From assembly GCA_963756525.1 (NCBI GenBank), contig CAVWNR010000004.1, positions 248,001 through 312,000 on the forward strand: a stretch of DNA of 64,000 bases. The letters run 5' to 3'. The stretch is from CAVWNR01 sp963756525 (GTDB taxonomy: Bacteria > Actinomycetota > Actinomycetes > Mycobacteriales > Jatrophihabitantaceae). Positions 41,483-49,473 of this stretch are shown here, one piece after another (position 1 is the first letter of the stretch; every line of letters begins with the position of its first letter). The position numbers and the translations under genes are program-made. Below the pieces are notes generated by a model that saw nothing but the letters and a program-made list of their open reading frames with translations, did not search any database and was not told where the DNA came from.

Positions 41483-44416
41483 TTAGGCCAGGTTGTGGTC
41501 GGTCGCGTAGCGGGCGGCTTGGGTACGGTTGGCCGCGCCGGTTTTGATCAGGATGCTGCGCACGTGGTTGGCGGCCGTGTTCGCGCTGATGTACAGCTGC
41601 GAGCCGATCTGGCGGTTGCTCAGCCCTGAGGCGAGCAGGCGCAGCACCTCGACCTCGCGGTCGGTGAGTCCGCCCGGTCCCGCGGTGGCGAGGATGGGCT
41701 GCAACCAGCGCAGCACGCGTGTTTGCCCGATCGGCTCGGCGACCGCGCGCGCCTGCTCGGCGAGTCGCGCGGCGCGCGGGGCGTCCTCGCCGCGGCGGTG
41801 GACGGCGACGGCGTGCCGTGCGAGCGTCTCGGCGACGTGCACATCCGACCCCATCCGCTCGTCCATGGTCAGCGCGGCGGCGAACAGCCGGTCAGCGTGT
41901 GCGTGATCGCCGGAACCTGCCGCGAAGCGTGCCAGGTATCGGTCCGCGCTGCCGAACGCGGCGACGAATTGTGCGGCGACGATGTTCTTGCCCGCGTACC
42001 GGGCCACGAACGGGTTCAGGGTCCGGATCGCGTCCGTGTCGCCGAGGTCCGCCGCACCATCGGCCATGAAGGCCAGTTCGATGGGCCACTGGGCGTCGGC
42101 GAGACGCGACTCGAGGTCGCGGTTGAGCAGCGCACGCAGCGCGCGGCGCATGCCCTCCGTGACGCCGAGCTCCGTATACAGCGCGAGCATCCCCGGCAGC
42201 CAACGCCCGGCGAAGGACTCCTGGCCGGTGATGAACCCGCGGACGGCGTCCAGGCCGCCGGTCTCCCGTCGGACCATGAACATCTGCACGGCATGCGGCC
42301 CCTCGGTCGACTCGACGTCGAACTCGCCGACCTGCAGCGCAGCATCGGCGAGCCGCTCCGCTTCGGCGAACTCGCCGCGGCGGTAGGCGAACCCTTGGGT
42401 CATGCAGGCCTCGGTGTAGTGCGTGAACGGCTGCCTGCCGGCCAGCGCGGCGGTCCGTTCCTGCCGGACGTAGCGCTCCAGGTCGGCGGGTCGGCCTACC
42501 AGGTAGCTCGCCATTGCGCCGAAATGCGCCGCCTCGCTCAGCGCCTCGTAGTCGCCGAGTTCGACAGCCAGTGCGGAAAGCTCGCCGGCCCGGTCCAGTT
42601 CGCGCTCGACCACGTCCGGGGTCAGGCCATGCCACAGGCTGGTCCGCAGTGTGTGTGCGATCGCCAGGGGGTCACCGGTGCGGCGGGCCATCTCAATGGC
42701 CCGCTCACCCACAACCTCGGCTCGCTCCTGCTGCCCGGCGAAGGCCAAGGCGCGCCCCAACGAGCCGATGGCGCAGACGTAGCGGACGTCGTCCTGGTCG
42801 AGCCCGCAGCCGGCTATCGCCGTGGAGAGCGTATCCGCGGCGTGGGTATCGGCGAGCCCCGGTCGCCAGTTCGCCTCCTCGAAACCCATTGCGGCCCGCA
42901 GCCGGACGAGCGGGCCGGACTGGTGCGTCAACCGTTCGTAGAGGTCGCGGGCGCGAGCGAAATCACTGGCCCGCACGTGGTTCTCGGCCGCCCCGAACAG
43001 TGCGTCGGCGACCTCGTCGGGGCCGGACTCGGGCAAGGCAGCGGCGCGCTCGAACCACTGGGCGGCCTCCTCGTAAGCCAGGCTGCACGCAGCCTGACGC
43101 GCCGCCAGGGTGGCGTAGCGCACCGCCTGCTCGTGGTAGCCGAGCACGTGAGCGTGCAGGTAATGGTGCGCCAGCCGGGGGACCAGCGCCGGGATGTTCG
43201 CCGGCCCGCGGTCCAGCGCCTCGGCGGCGCGGGCGTGCAGCAAATGCAGCCGCGCGCCCGGCAGCTGGTCGAGGACCACCTGCCGGGTCAGAGCGTGCAC
43301 GAACTGGTATCGGCCCGCCGCATCGTCGAGCGCCTCGATCAGCCCGACCGCGGTCGCCGCATCGACCGCGTCGATGCTCTGGCCGCGCTCGACCCTTCCG
43401 GCACGCACCAGCGTCGCGAGGTCGAACGTCTCGCCCAACACCGCGGCGAGCTCGACGACCTCGCGCACCGCGGGGCCGAGACCGGCCAGCCGGGCGCCGA
43501 TCGCGTCCCCGATCGAAGCCGGGATGTGCTGTCGGCCGCGGAGTGCGACCAGCCCACCGCGACGTTGCAGATCGGCCCACAGCTCGCGCAGGAAGAACGG
43601 GTTGCCGCCGGTGCGGTCGCGCAGAATCGCCGCCGAAGCCCTCGCCCCCGCCTTCGGGATCCCTCCGCGTTCGCTGACGAAGTCCGTGATCGCATCGGTG
43701 TCGAGCCCGCCGAGGTCGAGGCGGTGCACGCCGTCGAGGCGATGCAGGTCGGCCAGGCGTTCACTGAGCAGTGCCGAGCGGTCCGGCGCAGTTGTCCGGA
43801 AGGTGCCCACGAGCAGCATCCGGGTGTCGATACCCGCGTTCGCTACATGCTCGAGCAGGGCGAGTGTGGGCAGTGTCGCCCAGTGCAGATCGTCGAGGAT
43901 GACGGCGAGAGCCCGCTCCTCAGACAGCGTGCGAAATAGCATGGCGAGCGCGTCGAACAGGTCGCCTCGCAGGTCACCGGCCGTGTCGTGCGCCGTCGGT
44001 GGCAGGTGCTGTGCGGCCCTAGCGGAGAGCCGGCCGAGATCGTACGGCGCGCCGGCCAGGAACGGGCAATGGTGCTCCGGTCCGCTGCTCAGACATCCGT
44101 CGGTACAACACGGCGAGTGCTCGAAGAGGTGGTCGAGGATCTGCACAAACGGCTGGTAGGGCACGCCGGCGTCCTTAGTCGCGGCCCCGACCAGGACGGT
44201 CACGCCGTGCTCGTGCAGCGCACCGGCCACCTCTGCCGCGAGCCGGGTCTTGCCGGCGCCGGGCTCGCCGCCGAGCAGCACGACCTGACCGTCGCCCCCC
44301 TCGACCCGCGACCAGATTCGCTCCAGGTTCTCCAGTTCGTAGCGGCGTCCGACCAGCCGTGACCGGCGAGCCGCGACAAAGCGGCGCGGCAGCGGCACCG
44401 GCCTCGACGACGCCAT
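41483..44416 (-). CDS. Large LuxR-family (LAL) ATPase regulator 3
   Basis: A 977-residue STAND/AAA ATPase with LuxR end. Walker A GEPGAGKT lies at 50-57 and Walker B AVILDDLHWA near 170. A Cys/His-rich insert, SPCCTDGCLSSGPEHHCPF (C103, C104, C108, H115, H116, C117), could bind a metal and is conserved-looking in some LALs. The TPR-like middle is long; the C-terminus has LTDREVEVLRLLASG and SQLYISANTAANHV. ATG 44416 starts right before the family beginning. Divergent from flavoprotein 2. Confidence 0.94.
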   Translation of the reverse strand: MASSRPVPLPRRFVAARRSRLVGRRYELENLERIWSRVEGGDGQVVLLGGEPGAGKTRLAAEVAGALHEHGVTVLVGAATKDAGVPYQPFVQILDHLFEHSPCCTDGCLSSGPEHHCPFLAGAPYDLGRLSARAAQHLPPTAHDTAGDLRGDLFDALAMLFRTLSEERALAVILDDLHWATLPTLALLEHVANAGIDTRMLLVGTFRTTAPDRSALLSERLADLHRLDGVHRLDLGGLDTDAITDFVSERGGIPKAGARASAAILRDRTGGNPFFLRELWADLQRRGGLVALRGRQHIPASIGDAIGARLAGLGPAVREVVELAAVLGETFDLATLVRAGRVERGQSIDAVDAATAVGLIEALDDAAGRYQFVHALTRQVVLDQLPGARLHLLHARAAEALDRGPANIPALVPRLAHHYLHAHVLGYHEQAVRYATLAARQAACSLAYEEAAQWFERAAALPESGPDEVADALFGAAENHVRASDFARARDLYERLTHQSGPLVRLRAAMGFEEANWRPGLADTHAADTLSTAIAGCGLDQDDVRYVCAIGSLGRALAFAGQQERAEVVGERAIEMARRTGDPLAIAHTLRTSLWHGLTPDVVERELDRAGELSALAVELGDYEALSEAAHFGAMASYLVGRPADLERYVRQERTAALAGRQPFTHYTEACMTQGFAYRRGEFAEAERLADAALQVGEFDVESTEGPHAVQMFMVRRETGGLDAVRGFITGQESFAGRWLPGMLALYTELGVTEGMRRALRALLNRDLESRLADAQWPIELAFMADGAADLGDTDAIRTLNPFVARYAGKNIVAAQFVAAFGSADRYLARFAAGSGDHAHADRLFAAALTMDERMGSDVHVAETLARHAVAVHRRGEDAPRAARLAEQARAVAEPIGQTRVLRWLQPILATAGPGGLTDREVEVLRLLASGLSNRQIGSQLYISANTAANHVRSILIKTGAANRTQAARYATDHNLA

Positions 44417-44566
44417 GCCTGGACGGTACCGCCGCCGACGCCGCGGCTCGATGGTCAGTTCTGACTATCCGGCTGTCGATACCGGGAGGCCCGTTTCGGT
44501 CATGACGCGGGCGCGGTGCAACACGGATCGTGGACCCGGTATTCGGAACACGATAGGAGCCAGCTC

Positions 44567-45931
44567 ATGACATCGACTCTCGACCTGCGCACCGACGGCG
44601 GGCTCGTCCTGCCGAACGACGACGATTACGACGACGCCCGCTCCGTCTACAACGCCATGATCGACCGGCGTCCTGCGGGGATTGCCCGCTGCCGCACGGT
44701 GGCCGACGTGCAGGCCGCGCTCGCCGCAGCGCGCCGGGCCGGCCTGCCGGTAGCGGTACGCGGGGGTGGGCATTCCGGGCCTGGCTTCGGCACCATCGAT
44801 CACGGCCTGGTCATCGACCTCTCGCCGATGTCGACCATCGAGGTTGACCCGGATGCCCGCACCGCCCGCGTGCAGGGTGGGGCCACGCTGACGATGCTCG
44901 ACGCGGCGACGCACGCCTACGGCCTGGCAACACCGGCCGGCGTCGTCGGCACGACCGGCGTCGGCGGCCTCACCCTTGGCGGCGGACACGGCTACCTGTC
45001 GCGCAAGTACGGGCTCACCATTGACAACCTGCTCTCGGCCGAGATGGTCTTGGCCGACGGGCGCATGGTCACCGCGTCCGAGGACGAGAATCCCGACCTG
45101 TTCTGGGCGATCCGCGGTGGCGGCGGTAACTTCGGCGTCGTCACCTGCTTCACGCTGCGGCTGCACCCGGTCACCAACGTGATCTGCGGACCGACCGCCT
45201 GGCCGGGGTCGGCCACCAGCGACGTGCTGGACTGGTACCGCGAGTTCCTGCCCGCCCAGCACGAGGACCTCTACGGCTTCCTCGCGACCCTGACCGTCCC
45301 ACCCGTGGCGCCGTTCCCCGAACCGTTCCACCTGCACAAGGCGTGCGCGATCATCTGGTGCTACACCGGCGACCCGACCGACGCCGCCGACGCGTTCGCC
45401 CCGGTCCGGGCGATGCAACCGGCCTGGGACGGCACCGGCGAGGCGCCCTACCCGGCGCTGCAGGCCTCCTTCGACGCACTGTTTCCTAAGGGCCTGCACT
45501 GGTACTGGCGCGGTGACTTCTTCCGGACAATCCCGGACGAGGCGCTCGCCGTTCATGCCCGGTTCAGCGAGCAAGCGCCGACGGCGCTCTCGCAGATGCA
45601 CCTGTACCCGGTCGACGGCGCCGTGCATCGCGTGGGCGCGAACGAGACGGCCTGGGCACACCGCGACGTGAGCTTCTCGCAGGTAATCGTCGGCGTGGAT
45701 CCGGATCCAGCGAACGCCGCAGCGATCCGCACCTGGGCGCAGGACTACCACGACGCCCTGCATCCCTACTCGGCCGGCGGCGGGTACGTGAACTTCATGA
45801 TGGACGAGGGCCAGGACCGGGTGCGCGCGACCTACGGCGACAACTTCGACCGGCTCGCCGCCGTCAAGCACGCGTATGACCCGGACAACGTGTTCCGGGT
45901 CAACCAGAACATCCCGCCGGCCCAACCGTGA
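44567..45931 (+). CDS. Berberine-bridge-type FAD-linked oxidase 2
   Basis: A 454-residue flavoprotein. VRGGGHSGPGFG has the FAD-linking His69; VGGLTLGGGHGYLSRKYG lacks the second Cys. WAIRGGGGNFGVVT and the BBE end DPDNVFRVNQNIPP are present, and the protein stops properly there, in contrast to the copy at 31999. GATAGGAG before ATG 44567 fixes the start. It is divergent from LAL 3 and overlaps the next small gene by four bases. Confidence 0.94.
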   Translation: MTSTLDLRTDGGLVLPNDDDYDDARSVYNAMIDRRPAGIARCRTVADVQAALAAARRAGLPVAVRGGGHSGPGFGTIDHGLVIDLSPMSTIEVDPDARTARVQGGATLTMLDAATHAYGLATPAGVVGTTGVGGLTLGGGHGYLSRKYGLTIDNLLSAEMVLADGRMVTASEDENPDLFWAIRGGGGNFGVVTCFTLRLHPVTNVICGPTAWPGSATSDVLDWYREFLPAQHEDLYGFLATLTVPPVAPFPEPFHLHKACAIIWCYTGDPTDAADAFAPVRAMQPAWDGTGEAPYPALQASFDALFPKGLHWYWRGDFFRTIPDEALAVHARFSEQAPTALSQMHLYPVDGAVHRVGANETAWAHRDVSFSQVIVGVDPDPANAAAIRTWAQDYHDALHPYSAGGGYVNFMMDEGQDRVRATYGDNFDRLAAVKHAYDPDNVFRVNQNIPPAQP

Positions 45932-46182
45932 CCGACCGCGCCATGCTGGCACTTTCGACTTCGGCCCGCGCGCCGCGCGTCGAGACGCCACTCGAGGTCG
46001 TGGGATGCCCGCAGTGCGCGCAGCCGACCGAGGTCGCATGGCGCGCCGACCTGCCCTCAACCGACGGACCGGTGCCGCACCTGTACCTCCGGTGCGCCCA
46101 GCGCCACTGGTTCCTACTCGCCGAAGATTTCGCCGGCGTGGGGCCGAGCAACGCGCTCGAAATGGCCGGCAGGGCTTGCTGA
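45928..46182 (+). CDS. Small zinc-ribbon-like protein
   Basis: An 84-residue protein starting at GTG 45928 in the flavoprotein stop (GTGA). VVGCPQCAQPTEVAWR and HLYLRCAQRHWFLLAEDF give C-P-x-C and a later Cys/His, a plausible single zinc site. Function unknown; tight coupling suggests action with the flavoprotein. Confidence 0.75.
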   Translation: MTDRAMLALSTSARAPRVETPLEVVGCPQCAQPTEVAWRADLPSTDGPVPHLYLRCAQRHWFLLAEDFAGVGPSNALEMAGRAC

Positions 46183-46388
46183 TCGGGACAACGCGAGCCG
46201 CTGTCAGTAAGCCGATCTGTCGACGCCGTGATCGGGTGCCTGACCCGTGATCGTGCCCATCCGCTGCTGGTTGGCGGGTCGCGGAGTAGCGTCCGCGATG
46301 TTGGAGGACGCCGGCTGGGCATTTGCCGGCCTGGGGGTGGCGCGTTGGTCGACCGATACGGCGGGACGCCTGCGCGCTGCGCGGTGCC

Positions 46389-49178
46389 GTGAGCCGGCCG
46401 CGGCCGGTTGCGCAGGAGTCCGCCGGACGCTTCGTCGGGCGCGCTGGAGAGCTTCGCGTGCTGGCGGGAGCCCTCGCCGATGCGCGTGCCGGCCGTCCGC
46501 GGATTGTCCTGGCCCGGGGGGAGCCGGGCATGGGCAAGACCGCGCTGTTGCGACAGTTTCTGCGCGGGGCGGGCGATGAGGTCTGCGCGTTGTGGGCGAG
46601 CGGCGACGAGGCTGAGGTCGATCTCGACTTCGGCGTGGTCGAGCAGCTGCGCGCCGCGCTGCCCCGCGAGCTGACCGGGGTGCAGCCCGCCGCCGGGCCG
46701 GGCAAGGACAGCCTGGCGGTCGGTGCCGACCTGCTCGCGAGCGTCGGGTTGCTCGAGCAGCGTGGTCCGGTGGTACTGGCCGTCGATGACCTGCAGTGGG
46801 CAGACGCCGCGTCGGCGCGGGCGCTGCTGTTCCTGCTGCGCCGGTTGCGGCATGACCGGCTGCTGCTCGTGGCCGCCGCGCGGCAGGGCGACATGCTGCA
46901 CCGGCTGGGCGACGGGTGGGCTCGCCTGCTGGCCGACGATGACTTGGCGGCCACGGTTCGGTTGGCGGGGCTGACCGGCAACGAGGTGCGCGAGCTGGCC
47001 GCCGTGGACGGGCGAGCGTTGCCGGCTCCGGTGAGTGAACGGCTGCGCGTGCACACCTGCGGTAATCCGCTGTACCTGCGCGCGCTGCTCGCCGAGCTCC
47101 CGGAGGACGCGTTGCTCGGCGGCGGAGCCGAGCTGCCGGCGCCGCACTCGTACGCGGCTACGGTGCTGACCCGGCTGGCCAGACTGTCGCCGTCCACTCG
47201 GGATTTGGTCACCGCTGCCGCAGTGTTGGGCACCCGCGCACCCCTGCACGCGGTGGCCGGGATGGCCGGCCTCGAGCAGCCGATGGACGCGGCAGAGGAG
47301 GCGACCGCCGCCGGCCTGGTGCGGTTGACCCGCGGCCCGGCCGGCGGCGAGCTGAGCTTCGTCCATCCGTTGATGCGCGCCGCGGTCTACGACGATCTGC
47401 CCGGTCCGCGCCGCCGGGGGCTGCATCGTGCCGCCGCCGGGCTGGTCGACCGGGCCGCGTCGTTGCGGCATCGGGTGGCGGCCGCCGAGGGCGCGGACGC
47501 GGCGCTGTCGGCAGAGCTGCGCACGGCCGGGCAGGAGGAGCTTGCGGTCGGCGCGCTCGGCGCCGCGGCGAGCTATTTGCAGCTGGCATCGCGGGTCGAA
47601 CCCGACGCTCAGGCGGCGGATGTGTACCTCTACCAGGCCGTGGAGTTGCTGCTCATCGGCGGCGATGTCTTCGGCGCCGCTGCCCGCGCCGAACAGGTGC
47701 ACGCCCGACCGATCAGCGCGTATCAGCGCTATGTCAGCGCCCTGCTGGACACGCCTACCGGGCGGCTCGTGGAAGCGGTCGCCGAGCTGCGCACCGTCGC
47801 CGGTTCGGTCTCATCGCGCGATGAGCCGGATCTGTATGCGCGTGTCACATCGGCGCTGGCCTTCCTGTCGGCAATGCTCGGTGAACCGGAGCAGACCATC
47901 CGGTGGGCACGCCGCGCGCGCACGGTCGCCAGCCGGCCGGAGACCGCAGAGCAGTTGGCCGTGCAAGGGCTGGCGTGGAGTTACGCAAAGACCGGACGAA
48001 TTAGCGAGTCGCTGGCGTTGCTCGCGAGCTGCGCCCCCGATCGGGGGCGTCCGCTCGCGTTCGAGACCGACCTGCTGGCGATCCGCGGGACGGTGCGCAC
48101 CTGGGCCGGCGATCATTCCGGCGCGATTTCCGACCTGCGCGCGGTCGAGCGGTGGATGCGCCTGGGCGCTTCGATCACCGACTTCGTCCAGGTGTACGCG
48201 GCGCTGGCCGAGGCGGAGCTCCAATCGGGATCGTGGCGTGACGCGGCGACACACGTCGAGCTGGCGACCTCGCTGGCCGAGGACCTCGATCACCACTGGT
48301 ACCAGCCGTACGCGCACGAGGTGGCCACCTACCTCTATGCGCTGCAGGGTGACGACGCGTTCGCCGCCGCACACGCCGCGGCGGCGCGGGCGACCGCCGG
48401 GCGAGGGTCAGTCGGTGAGGGTTTGGCGTACGCGGCACTGGCGGCGGCGCACCGAGCCTGGGCTCTGGGCGATTGGCCGGCGGTGACGGACGCGCTGGGG
48501 CCACTGCACGACGGCGAGCTTGCTGGCGTCGCCGAACATCCCAACCTGGCCCTGTGGCGGTACCGGCTGGCCGAGGCATGGATCGGGCAGGACCGTCCGG
48601 GTGACGCCCTGCGCCTACTCGACCGGGCCGCCCCGCCGCCCTGGGGGGGCACACAAGGGTGCGACCGAGCCCGGCTACGCGCCCTCGCGCTGCGCTGCCG
48701 CGGGGACGCCACCGACGCGGAGTCGGTGTTCGTCGGTGGCCTGGCCGACCTGCACGGCCCGCCGGCGACGTTGTCCGCCGCGCTGCTCGCGCTGGACTAC
48801 GGCCGCTTCTTGCTCGATACCGGGCAGCCGACCGGCGCGGTGCTACCGCTGCAGGCGGCTCGCTCGGTGCTGCACCAGCTCGCCGCAAGACCGTTTCGCC
48901 ATGCCTGCGACGCCGCCCTGCACCGCTGCGGCGTGGCAGCGAAGGCCGCGCCCTCGCGCGCGGTCGCGGTCGCGCGAGACGGGCTCACCGCCCGTGAGCG
49001 CGTGGTGGCTCGGCTGGTCGCCGACGGGGCCACCAACCGCGAGGTCGCCGCGCAGCTGTATTTGAGCGTCAAGGGCGTCGAGTACCACCTCGGCAACATC
49101 TTCGCCAAGCTGGGCATCAGCTCCCGGCGGCAACTGCGCGCGGTGCTGGCCCGAGCCGAAGCCGGTGCGCCGGCGTGA
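46389..49178 (+). CDS. Large LuxR-family (LAL) ATPase regulator 4
   Basis: About 929 residues. GRFVGRAGELRVL then GEPGMGKT (Walker A, 44-51) and VLAVDDLQWADAAS (Walker B) are standard for LALs; TCGNPLYLRALL is the sensor-like motif. TPR-like repeats fill the middle. The HTH is LTARERVVARLVADGATN then LYLSVKGVEYHLGNIFAKL. Start GTG 46389 precedes SRPRPVAQES; an upstream ATG would add an Arg-rich stretch. It reads towards the MMPL gene. The 206 bases upstream show no gene. Confidence 0.93.
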   Translation: MSRPRPVAQESAGRFVGRAGELRVLAGALADARAGRPRIVLARGEPGMGKTALLRQFLRGAGDEVCALWASGDEAEVDLDFGVVEQLRAALPRELTGVQPAAGPGKDSLAVGADLLASVGLLEQRGPVVLAVDDLQWADAASARALLFLLRRLRHDRLLLVAAARQGDMLHRLGDGWARLLADDDLAATVRLAGLTGNEVRELAAVDGRALPAPVSERLRVHTCGNPLYLRALLAELPEDALLGGGAELPAPHSYAATVLTRLARLSPSTRDLVTAAAVLGTRAPLHAVAGMAGLEQPMDAAEEATAAGLVRLTRGPAGGELSFVHPLMRAAVYDDLPGPRRRGLHRAAAGLVDRAASLRHRVAAAEGADAALSAELRTAGQEELAVGALGAAASYLQLASRVEPDAQAADVYLYQAVELLLIGGDVFGAAARAEQVHARPISAYQRYVSALLDTPTGRLVEAVAELRTVAGSVSSRDEPDLYARVTSALAFLSAMLGEPEQTIRWARRARTVASRPETAEQLAVQGLAWSYAKTGRISESLALLASCAPDRGRPLAFETDLLAIRGTVRTWAGDHSGAISDLRAVERWMRLGASITDFVQVYAALAEAELQSGSWRDAATHVELATSLAEDLDHHWYQPYAHEVATYLYALQGDDAFAAAHAAAARATAGRGSVGEGLAYAALAAAHRAWALGDWPAVTDALGPLHDGELAGVAEHPNLALWRYRLAEAWIGQDRPGDALRLLDRAAPPPWGGTQGCDRARLRALALRCRGDATDAESVFVGGLADLHGPPATLSAALLALDYGRFLLDTGQPTGAVLPLQAARSVLHQLAARPFRHACDAALHRCGVAAKAAPSRAVAVARDGLTARERVVARLVADGATNREVAAQLYLSVKGVEYHLGNIFAKLGISSRRQLRAVLARAEAGAPA

Positions 49179-49192
49179 GCGGGCGGCGAACA

Positions 49193-49209
49193 CTAGGGAT
49201 TTCCCCTAG
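49193..49209. promoter_or_regulatory. Inverted repeat, possible operator
   Basis: CTAGGG-ATTTC-CCCTAG, two perfect six-base arms, 15 bases after the LAL 4 stop and 75 bases before a small ORF and the MMPL gene. It could be a binding site for a regulator; it is short for a terminator and has no T run. Confidence 0.35.
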
Positions 49210-49283
49210 GGACAACTACGCCCTCTCCCGCTCACGCTGAGCCAGACACCCAATGGGCCGGGGTCACGGATGGGGGCGGCGTG

Positions 49284-49457
49284 ATGGATCTGGTCATGCA
49301 GGTCCGTCGGCACGACCAGCGCTACCAGGGATCGCTGACCCGGGTCAGTGACCAGCTGTGCTTGCAGTTCAGCGGCGTGCTCGAACTGCTCGCGGTCATG
49401 GAGCGACTCACCACGAATGAGCACCGGGCCGACCAAGGTGGCGGCGAGCCGGAGTGA
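49284..49457 (+). CDS. 57-residue protein upstream of MMPL transporter
   Basis: ATG 49284 to TGA 49457. The product reads MDLVMQVRRHDQRYQGSLTR, then LCLQFSGVLELLAVMERL. The pattern R-Y-Q-G-S-L-T ... F-S-G-x-L-E-L-L-x-x-x-E resembles short proteins with one beta-hairpin and a helix seen in many Gram-positive genomes, of unknown function. It ends 16 bases before the MMPL gene and is likely co-transcribed. Confidence 0.6.
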   Translation: MDLVMQVRRHDQRYQGSLTRVSDQLCLQFSGVLELLAVMERLTTNEHRADQGGGEPE

Positions 49458-49473
49458 ACAGAGGTGGACGACG

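Noticed and set aside
41723..43939. Plus-strand frame of over 700 codons opposite LAL 3
   Set aside because: Same reason: shadow of a clear gene, Arg/Gly-rich, no motif and no ribosome site.
44465..47233. Very long open frame on the minus strand (over 900 codons) across flavoprotein 2 and LAL 4
   Set aside because: It is the antisense of two well-supported genes; the translation is Arg/Ser/Ala-rich with no domain. High GC at third positions keeps antisense frames open.
28677..49178. Biosynthetic gene cluster around the LAL regulators
   Set aside because: No polyketide synthase, NRPS, terpene or lanthipeptide genes are present; BBE oxidases alone do not make a cluster.
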